A stretch of 37,253 nucleotides of DNA from Phaeodactylibacter sp. (lineage in GTDB: Bacteria; Bacteroidota; Bacteroidia; Chitinophagales; Saprospiraceae). The stretch lies in assembly GCA_024103175.1 (NCBI GenBank), contig JAGFJE010000071.1, positions 1-37,253 on the forward strand, in the 5' to 3' direction. Shown here piece by piece: positions 31,829-37,253 of this stretch (positions are counted from its first letter, which is position 1; the number at the start of each line of letters is the position of its first letter). The notes below the pieces were generated by a model that made no database searches, had not been told where the DNA came from, and was given only the letters and a program-made list of their open reading frames with translations. The position numbers and the translations under genes were made by a program.

Positions 31829-33055
31829 TTAATTTCCAGAAAAAAAGGCGCGAACATCCTCTGGCCTTACCGGCCTGTCATCGTCAATAACATCAACAGC
31901 CAGAAAATAACCATTTTCCCCTTTGGCACCCAGAAAAGCTTCCACCATTTCTATCTGGGCGCTTTCCTGCAGCCTGCCACTTTTAGGATCATAGCGCTCC
32001 CGGGCAGTGAAGCAGCCGAGGGACGGCGTCAGGGGGTAGAACGGTTGGTGACGGAAGTACTCGGGATTGATGGTAGTGCCGTGGGCGATGATCTCGGTGC
32101 GGCCGCAGCGCCCTGCTTTAAAGGATTCCAGGACATGATCCGGCAACTCCCCTTCCGGCAGGTGCTTTTCGTACAGGGGTAAAGACCAGCTTCCCTCCGT
32201 TTCTTTGCCGTGGAAAAAAACTTCAGGGCTCACCTCCCAGGGCATGGCCATCTGGATATTGGGCGAGGGGCCAATGAAGGCATTCAAGCTGTTTGCCGTC
32301 CCCAGGATGGCATACAGGCCGCAGGGGCTGTTGCCGTTGGTGAAGTAGTACGGCACATTTGATGCTGCGCGGGCCAGCTGTGGGGAGGCCAGCAACTCGC
32401 CCTTTTCATTCCTCACCGGCTTGCCCTTTTCATCCACCACCACCGCCAGGCCGGGGTAGTTGCGGTTGTGAGGCTGGAAAGAGATGATGTGGCGGCGGCC
32501 CCGGAATAATGGGCTTTGCAGAAAGGCCTCAAGATGGACAGGCAGAAACAATTCCGTTCCTTCTCCGGCCAACTGCTCCTTCAGGCATTCAATCTGGCAG
32601 GACTCCCCCTCGGGTATGTTTTCCATGATGAATTCCGGTTCATCCAGCAGCAGTTGGGCGCCAAGTGCGTAAACCTTTCCATTTTCCTCAGCGGTTAGCA
32701 GTTTTCGGGCTTCCGCTTTATAATTTTCCGGGTACAGCACCTTCAGCGCCAGCCAGAATTCGTACTTCGTCCCATCCGACAAGCGGGGGTATTCCCGGAT
32801 ACACTTTTCGAGCATGGCCCTGGTAGTGTCGTTGCGTATTTCAAACGCGTACATCGCCCAGAATGCGCCCGACCAGTCGGTGGTATCAGGGCCGGTATCC
32901 TTCAGGGCGCCGATGGTTTCGGTGCGGAGCTTTTTGTCCAAGGCAGCCCGTCCTTCAGCTGTTGTCATTTCCGGCGATCGATAGATTGGCCCCTGACAGG
33001 CAAAGGCAAGGAGGAGGAGGAAGAAACTGGAGCAACGGATGGTTTTTATTTTCAT
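31829..33055 (-). CDS. lipoprotein with a YkuD-like HGT...SxGC motif
   Basis: The 408-residue product has a lipoprotein-like signal (FFLLLLAFACQG). The N-terminal half is helical and repeat-like (DTTDWSGAFWAMYAFEIRND, TKYEFWLALKVLYPENYK). The C-terminal half contains H325 in IIAHGTT and C348 in TPSLGCF, spaced and framed like the HGT...SxGC catalytic signature of L,D-transpeptidases (YkuD), enzymes that cross-link or attach proteins to peptidoglycan. The usual Arg after Cys is not present (CFTARE has it three residues later). I therefore call it only YkuD-like; a diverged amidase or inactive relative is possible. No cell-wall genes are adjacent. Confidence 0.6.
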   Translation of the reverse strand: MKIKTIRCSSFFLLLLAFACQGPIYRSPEMTTAEGRAALDKKLRTETIGALKDTGPDTTDWSGAFWAMYAFEIRNDTTRAMLEKCIREYPRLSDGTKYEFWLALKVLYPENYKAEARKLLTAEENGKVYALGAQLLLDEPEFIMENIPEGESCQIECLKEQLAGEGTELFLPVHLEAFLQSPLFRGRRHIISFQPHNRNYPGLAVVVDEKGKPVRNEKGELLASPQLARAASNVPYYFTNGNSPCGLYAILGTANSLNAFIGPSPNIQMAMPWEVSPEVFFHGKETEGSWSLPLYEKHLPEGELPDHVLESFKAGRCGRTEIIAHGTTINPEYFRHQPFYPLTPSLGCFTARERYDPKSGRLQESAQIEMVEAFLGAKGENGYFLAVDVIDDDRPVRPEDVRAFFSGN

Positions 33056-33355
33056 GGCATGCAGGTTTGAGAACCTATCTGAAGTAGTATGGGCGGAAGG
33101 CCTGCAGGCTCTTCCTGGAACAATGTGTTATCCCAGCATCTCCGACAAACGCTGCCGGGTTAGCTGAACCGGCCCCTGGCTAAAAACCCGGCAGGTTGAG
33201 GTCATTTAAAAGTAAGTATAGAGAAGTTTTTTCCCAAAATACCCCACATTTTAAACAGCCTACCCGCCAGGTTGGCGAACTATCGGGGTGGAGCAGGAGG
33301 AAGGTTCTGCGCCCCAGGTTTAAGAACCTTTCCAGGCGGGGCTAAAACAAGGTTC
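33056..33355. other. gene-free gap with an AAGGTTCT hairpin
   Basis: No gene is seen. aaggttct (33301-33308) pairs with agaacctt (33323-33330), and aaggttct appears again at 33349-33356, abutting the stop of the pseudouridine synthase gene. This may act as a 3'-end structure for that gene. The left part is A/T-rich and may hold the lipoprotein gene promoter. Confidence 0.4.
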
Positions 33356-34006
33356 TCAAACCGGGGCCCACTCTGGCAGTGGGGCCGCCACTTCCAGCCG
33401 TTCTTCTTTTTCCGGGTCGAAAAACTCCAGCTTCCAGGCGTGCAGTTGGATGTGGTGAGGCTGGTATTCCTTTTTGGCGCCGTAGTGCGTGTCGCCCACC
33501 ACCGGGCAGCCGATGGCCGCCAGCTGCGCCCGGATCTGATGATACTTGCCGGTGACGGGGCGGATCTCCAGCAGAGCGCATCCATTTTCTTCTTTGTGCA
33601 GCAGCCGGTAGGAGAGGATGCATTCAAAAGCCTTATCGGAATTTTTTGAGGAAATTTCAGCGCGCTTTTCATTCAGGTTTTTCTCCAGCCAGTGGGTGAG
33701 GGTGGCTTCTGCCTCCGCCGGCGCCTTTTCCACCCTTGCCAGGTAGGTTTTCTGCACTTCCTTCAGCCGGAACTGCTCGTTGAGCTGCCGGAGAATGCTC
33801 TTTTTCTTGGCCACCAGCACCAGGCCGGTCGTCACCCGGTCGAGCCGGTGTACGATGCCGACGTAGGGGTTGCGCTTTTTCAGCTGCAGGTGGCCGTACG
33901 CCAGCGACTCTACGGAAGGGCCGAACGGGTTGCGCTCCACCTGTATGCCGGCGGGCTTGTTGATGGCGAGCCAGCCGGGGGTTTCTTTGATGATTGAGAT
34001 GTTCAA
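33356..34006 (-). CDS. RluA-family RNA pseudouridine synthase
   Basis: The 216-residue cytoplasmic enzyme isomerises uridine to pseudouridine in rRNA or tRNA. The start of the fold (WLAINKPAGIQV) and the catalytic Asp56 in VHRLDRVTTGLVLVAK are clear, followed by KTYLARVE and the conserved PVTGKYHQIRAQLAAIGCPVVGD. It lacks the N-terminal S4 domain found in RluC/RluD, which fits the short RluA/TruC-like forms. It follows the xisI-like gene by 14 bases in the same direction and is probably on the same transcript. Its exact RNA target is unknown. Confidence 0.92.
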   Translation of the reverse strand: MNISIIKETPGWLAINKPAGIQVERNPFGPSVESLAYGHLQLKKRNPYVGIVHRLDRVTTGLVLVAKKKSILRQLNEQFRLKEVQKTYLARVEKAPAEAEATLTHWLEKNLNEKRAEISSKNSDKAFECILSYRLLHKEENGCALLEIRPVTGKYHQIRAQLAAIGCPVVGDTHYGAKKEYQPHHIQLHAWKLEFFDPEKEERLEVAAPLPEWAPV

Positions 34007-34020
34007 ACTTGAGATTTGGT

Positions 34021-34359
34021 TTAAGCGGCGGCGAAGCCTGCAATGCTTCTGGCGTAAGGCGCGACAAACCCCAAAACGATGTCTGATTTGGGTATGCCCT
34101 GTTCGATGAGTCTGCCGGCAATATCGATGTCCGTCATATCTTCCTGTATCCAGACTTTGTCGTTTTTGATTTGAACGTGGATTACCAAACCATGCACATA
34201 CCTTTTGTCTTGCCAGCCAACATGAAGCAGTATGAATTGTTCTTTGCCTTCGCCAATAATGAGTTGCCGCTCAACGGCCGGAAGGTTGGATATCTTTATG
34301 GCAGCCTGATGGGACAGGGCTTTTTCGATAATGGCTTTATAACGGGTTATTTTATCCAT
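34021..34359 (-). CDS. XisI-like (fdxN element excision controlling factor) protein
   Basis: The 112-residue protein resembles XisI, first described in cyanobacteria as needed for excision of the fdxN element: the start MDKITRYKAIIEKAL, VERQLIIGEGKEQFILLHVG, GLVIHVQIKNDKVWIQEDMT, and the conserved end VLGFVAPYARSIAGFAA. It normally pairs with XisH, a nuclease-like protein encoded directly beside it. Here the neighbours are a pseudouridine synthase gene (14 bases downstream) and a radical SAM gene (upstream), so XisH is missing and the gene is an orphan. A role in DNA rearrangement cannot be assumed. Confidence 0.88.
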   Translation of the reverse strand: MDKITRYKAIIEKALSHQAAIKISNLPAVERQLIIGEGKEQFILLHVGWQDKRYVHGLVIHVQIKNDKVWIQEDMTDIDIAGRLIEQGIPKSDIVLGFVAPYARSIAGFAAA

Positions 34360-34421
34360 TAGCTGAGTTTTTCTGTGTTAGAAAACTCGCGCGCCAATGG
34401 TAAATTGGCGCCGAGGCCGGG

Positions 34422-35720
34422 CTAATGGGCGAAATCCACTTCATAATCGCCTCTGATCCGCTCCATCGGCGGGTTGAAATACCCAAATTTCAATTCCGGA
34501 AACTCCTCCCTCAGCCGCCGCATCATTTCCTTCACGCCCATGGTTTCCTCCGTATCGTCGATGCCCACGCGCTCCATGTACCAGTCGGGGTCGATGTTGA
34601 AGTTGCGCCACTGTATCATCTTCAGGCCGGTGCTGCGGATGAGTTCGCGCAGGGCCTGGTACTCGGCTTCGCTGTCGGTCACGCCGGGGAAGACAAAGTA
34701 GTTGATGCTCGTCCAGCCGCCGTGGCGGTTCACCACGCGGATGCTCTCCAGGATGTCTTCGAATTCGTAGTTGTTGGGCAGGTAGTACATTTCATAGAGG
34801 CCCTTCTGTGCCGAGTTGGTGCTCACGCGGATGCTGGTCAGGCCGGCCTGGCAGAGGGCTTCCACGGCATCGGGCTTGCTGCCGTTGGTGTTGATGTTGA
34901 TGCTGCCCTTATCGGTAAATTTACGGATCTGGTGGATGGCGTCTTTCAGCGTTTCCCACATCAGGAGGGGTTCCCCTTCGCAGCCCTGCCCGAAGCTGAT
35001 GATGGGGTAGGGCGCCGATTGCAGGTGGGGCACCGTGTACTCCACGATCTCACCGGCGGTGGGCTTGAAGCTGAGGCGGTCGTGGCTGGAGACCACATTC
35101 TCCTCCTCCGGCTGAAAGGAGATGCAGCCCACGCAGTTGGAATTGCAGGCCGGGGAGGTGGGCACCGGGCATTCCCAGCGGCCCATAAAGTAGTTGCGGG
35201 CGGCGGGGCAGTTGTACGTCAGGGCGCAGTTGTTGGCCAGGTGCTCCACGATGCGGTTATTGGGGTAGAACTCCTGCAGGGCCTGTACGCCCCGCTCCAC
35301 CGCATCCTGGTCGAAGCCCTCGCACTCCTGCCGGATGTCCTGCTCGATGCGCAGGGCGGGCACGTAGAACTTGTCGTCGTGCCAGCCCACGGCGGTGTAG
35401 CAGAACAGCGGCAGCGTCGGCGCGTCTTCCTGATTGACGTAAGAGGCCAGGTACAGGCCCGTGTAGGCGGGCGGGATGAAGGCCGCTGTGGCCCAGCCCT
35501 CCTCGCAGAGGCGCATTTCGCCCGTTTCCACGTCGATGCCTACGGCGCGCCGGCCGGGCAGCTCGTAGAGGTTGCCACCTTCGGGCAGTTCGATCCAGTC
35601 CTCGTCCGGGATAGGCGTGGCGTAATGGCCGGAGCGGCCGACGGCGTAGAGGGTGGTGTCTTCGAAGACGTTGCCTTCGCCGTCAGAATATAAAACGTAT
35701 GGTGAATGCTGTAAAGCCAT
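34422..35720 (-). CDS. radical SAM protein of unassigned function
   Basis: The 432-residue protein binds a [4Fe-4S] cluster through C192, C196 and C199 (C-x3-C-x2-C in ACNSNCVGC), the hallmark of radical SAM enzymes. ISFGQGCEGEPLL follows in the GxExL-like position, and ININTNGSKP and IRVSTNSAQ fit the barrel strands. Ahead of it lies a ~180-residue N-terminal region with further cysteines (C165, C171, C184), which may hold another metal site. The C-terminus ends DYEVDFAH. No substrate peptide or partner gene is near, so the reaction is unknown. A perfect -7 box (35797-35804) lies 77 bases upstream of the start and a palindrome sits in the leader. Confidence 0.85.
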   Translation of the reverse strand: MALQHSPYVLYSDGEGNVFEDTTLYAVGRSGHYATPIPDEDWIELPEGGNLYELPGRRAVGIDVETGEMRLCEEGWATAAFIPPAYTGLYLASYVNQEDAPTLPLFCYTAVGWHDDKFYVPALRIEQDIRQECEGFDQDAVERGVQALQEFYPNNRIVEHLANNCALTYNCPAARNYFMGRWECPVPTSPACNSNCVGCISFQPEEENVVSSHDRLSFKPTAGEIVEYTVPHLQSAPYPIISFGQGCEGEPLLMWETLKDAIHQIRKFTDKGSININTNGSKPDAVEALCQAGLTSIRVSTNSAQKGLYEMYYLPNNYEFEDILESIRVVNRHGGWTSINYFVFPGVTDSEAEYQALRELIRSTGLKMIQWRNFNIDPDWYMERVGIDDTEETMGVKEMMRRLREEFPELKFGYFNPPMERIRGDYEVDFAH

Positions 35721-35744
35721 AAATGTATTTGCAATTAAGAAGTG

Positions 35745-35772
35745 GGCGCCCTTCGGCTTCGCTCAGGGCGCC
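35745..35772. repeat. REP-like palindrome (CCCTTCGGCTTCGCTCAGGG type)
   Basis: ggcgccc (35745-35751) and gggcgcc (35766-35772) are perfect inverted arms around ttcggcttcgctca. The core cccttcggcttcgctcaggg closely resembles an interspersed palindrome common in Bacteroidota and other genomes. It lies between the -7 box and the start codon of the radical SAM gene. Confidence 0.65.
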
Positions 35773-35796
35773 GGTGGCCGCTGCCTATTCAGCCCG

Positions 35797-35804
35797 CAAA
35801 GGTA
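35797..35804 (-). promoter_or_regulatory. Bacteroidota-type -7 box for the radical SAM gene
   Basis: The minus strand reads TACCTTTG, an exact TAnnTTTG match, 77 bases before the ATG at 35720. A transcript starting about 7 bases downstream would carry the palindrome at 35745-35772 in its leader. Confidence 0.5.
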
Positions 35805-35906
35805 AAGCTTTTACCGCATTTCCGCCAGGCAAAAAGATATATAATAATGGCTTAGAGGTATTTAGAGGTGGTATTATTGTATTGGCAGCGCTGCGGTTTA
35901 TGAAGT

Positions 35907-36635
35907 TCATGATTTGGATAAGATCTTGTTCGCAAGAGATGGAAACAGAAAAGCGATCCAAAGAAATATCCGCATCTTGGGGACGGTTATCACTTTTCTT
36001 TCCCTTCGAAGTTGAGGGATGATCTTTTCCACAAGCTCCTCTGCCGACATCTTGTTTTCGGTTCTTTCCGCTGTCATTCCCGTATCTGTAACCGGAGGGA
36101 TCACTTCCAAAACTCCAATTGAGTTTTTCTGTAATGCATATCTCAGGGCCACCGTAAAGTTTCGCATGGCAGCTTTGGTTGCACTGTAAACCACCCCATC
36201 TGATTTGGGGAATGCTCCCAGGCCGGAAGAAGTGTTAATGATGAATGCATTGTTGTTGTTGCTCAGTAAAGGAATAAGCAGCTGAGTTAGTATTACCTGC
36301 CCGGTAATGTTGATGTTGATCTCCTGTGAAATTTTCTCAAGGGGGATCACATTTTCCGTAAAGTCGTAATTGTGCTGTACCCCGGCATTATTGAATAACA
36401 TATTCAATTGAGGGTACTTGTTCTGAATGAGGAGTGACGCTTCTTCAATATCCGATAGTTTGTTGAGGTCACAAGAGATGGTTTCAAATCCCGCTTTTCC
36501 CACTTCAGCCAGTTTCTCCTTGTTCCTGCCTAAAAGGATAACCTGATTGTTCATTTCCAGCAAAGCCCTGCCCAGTGCAAGCCCTATGCCCGATGTACCT
36601 CCGGTAATTAATATGGTGTTATCAGAAAGTCTCAT
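35907..36635 (-). CDS. short-chain dehydrogenase/reductase (SDR)
   Basis: The 242-residue NAD(P)-dependent oxidoreductase has the SDR Rossmann motif TGGTSGIGLALG at the N-terminus, LFNNAGVQHNYD (NNAG), the catalytic Ser region INTSSGLGAFP and the active-site YSATKAA. It resembles the DltE-like branch. A hydrophobic C-terminal stretch (FLWIAFLFPSLANKIL) could be a membrane contact. The DNA is clearly less GC-rich than the genes to its left, as is the next gene, suggesting the pair has a different history. It lies 133 bases downstream of a Crp/Fnr-type regulator gene in the same direction, which may control it. Confidence 0.92.
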   Translation of the reverse strand: MRLSDNTILITGGTSGIGLALGRALLEMNNQVILLGRNKEKLAEVGKAGFETISCDLNKLSDIEEASLLIQNKYPQLNMLFNNAGVQHNYDFTENVIPLEKISQEININITGQVILTQLLIPLLSNNNNAFIINTSSGLGAFPKSDGVVYSATKAAMRNFTVALRYALQKNSIGVLEVIPPVTDTGMTAERTENKMSAEELVEKIIPQLRRERKVITVPKMRIFLWIAFLFPSLANKILSKS

Positions 36636-36712
36636 TTTATCATTTTTTAGATGAATGAAGAAATGTTTTATGGAGGAATGTCTTCATAATGCGTATGGTT
36701 TGATGTTCAGTG

Positions 36713-36720
36713 CAAAGGTG
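36713..36720 (-). promoter_or_regulatory. possible -7 box for the SDR gene
   Basis: The minus strand reads CACCTTTG, one mismatch from TAnnTTTG, about 78 bases before the SDR start. A TTG lies upstream, but closer than the ideal -33 spacing. Confidence 0.35.
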
Positions 36721-36768
36721 CAGCGAACACCAACCCCAGGCATTAACATAGGTTAAGGAAAGTAGTAA

Positions 36769-37253
36769 CTAGCGAGACTTAATCAATTGCCTTCTGATCC
36801 GGCTTAGCTGAACAGGAGTGACGCCAAGGTAAGAAGCTATGTGATACTGAGGGATCAGGTTTTCCAGATTCGGATATCGTTCTCTGAAAATCATATAGTT
36901 GGTAGTGGCGTCATTAGTGGCCATCTGAATATCATGCCGTTCTTTGCTGATCCACTCTCGTTCTAAAATGCGCAGGAGCAGCTGCTCAAGACACCGGCGC
37001 CGGCCGAATAAAGCCCTGAATTTATGATAAGAAAAACGGATGAGTTTGCTGGGAACGAGGGCCTGAAAAGATAATGCAGCAGGTTCATCAGACAATAAAG
37101 CGGTAAGTGGAGTCGGAAACATCCCGGGAATGAAAAAGGTCTTGTTGTATTCATTTCCGTCTTTGTTATAGTATACCCGGACCACCCCTTCTACCAGCAG
37201 ATAACAATGGCTTACCCGGGAACCTTCTCGTACCAGATATTCATTTCTCTCTA
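36769..37253 (-). CDS. Crp/Fnr-family transcription regulator, 5' end cut by the window
   Basis: The frame is open from the window edge and ends at 36769, giving about 160 residues of a Crp/Fnr-type regulator. The cyclic-nucleotide-binding-like domain is seen in NEYLVREGSRVSHCYLLVEG and VRVYYNKDGNE, followed by PGMFPT and the long dimer helix. The C-terminal part has the winged-helix region with HIASYLGVTPVQLSRIRRQL. The ligand-binding Arg/Glu signature of true CRP is not visible, as in many Bacteroidota members, which may sense other signals. The missing N-terminus is about 30 residues. It probably regulates itself or the downstream SDR gene. Confidence 0.88.
   Translation of the reverse strand, partial: ERNEYLVREGSRVSHCYLLVEGVVRVYYNKDGNEYNKTFFIPGMFPTPLTALLSDEPAALSFQALVPSKLIRFSYHKFRALFGRRRCLEQLLLRILEREWISKERHDIQMATNDATTNYMIFRERYPNLENLIPQYHIASYLGVTPVQLSRIRRQLIKSR

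Noticed and set aside
1-37253. CRISPR arrays, tRNA or rRNA genes
   Set aside because: No regularly spaced exact repeats with unique spacers and no cloverleaf or rRNA-like sequence were noticed while reading; a covariance-model scan would be needed to exclude small RNAs fully.

Overview
The window looks like chromosomal DNA of a Bacteroidota bacterium, probably near Saprospiraceae; this placement is inference from gene content and style, with no marker gene to confirm it. Supporting signs are the GC-rich coding sequence, weak Shine-Dalgarno signals, several matches to the Bacteroidota -7 promoter box TAnnTTTG (3324-3331, 27094-27101, 35797-35804), a two-component sensor with a periplasmic Reg_prop propeller and Y_Y_Y domain, lipoprotein exporters of Bacteroidota type, and short degenerate intergenic repeats. 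No rRNA, tRNA, CRISPR array or complete insertion sequence was seen.

Layout. 1-4328: end of a TolC-type efflux gene, a small unknown ORF, a CNNM/CorC-like membrane protein, thiL (minus strand) and an alpha/beta-hydrolase lipoprotein. 4442-14925: a catabolic stretch with a Tat-exported Gfo/Idh/MocA oxidoreductase, a broken M28 peptidase, an SSS symporter, a flavin reductase-like protein, a phosphotriesterase-like lipoprotein, a GH3 glycosidase and a GH2 beta-galactosidase-like enzyme. Together they suggest sugar release, uptake and oxidation, with no SusC/SusD pair in view. 14936-16091: a scar of gene fragments (a possible minus-strand 3' end, an M48 peptidase interior, a DUF1572 gene with a shortened end).

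16269-23463 is the least explained part. A sensor kinase/response regulator pair on the minus strand is flanked by two exported proteins on the plus strand. The first has six ~36-residue aromatic/His repeats followed by a helical part and a Gly/Ala-rich hydrophobic C-terminus. The second is largely helical with a central hydrophobic segment. Both have the build expected of membrane-active proteins, but neither matches a family I can name.

23659-28232 is housekeeping: a low-molecular-weight tyrosine phosphatase, the trkA-trkH potassium uptake operon and mtnA of methionine salvage. 28616-37253 is mixed: a lone phage-antirepressor-like protein, an AlkD-like DNA glycosylase, a 2-hydroxyacid dehydrogenase, a lipoprotein with an L,D-transpeptidase-like HGT...SxGC motif, a RluA-type pseudouridine synthase next to an orphan XisI protein, an unassigned radical SAM enzyme, and an SDR oxidoreductase behind a Crp/Fnr regulator cut by the window edge. 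Palindromes and degenerate repeats sit in many intergenic gaps, including inside the likely 5' leaders of thiL and the radical SAM gene.
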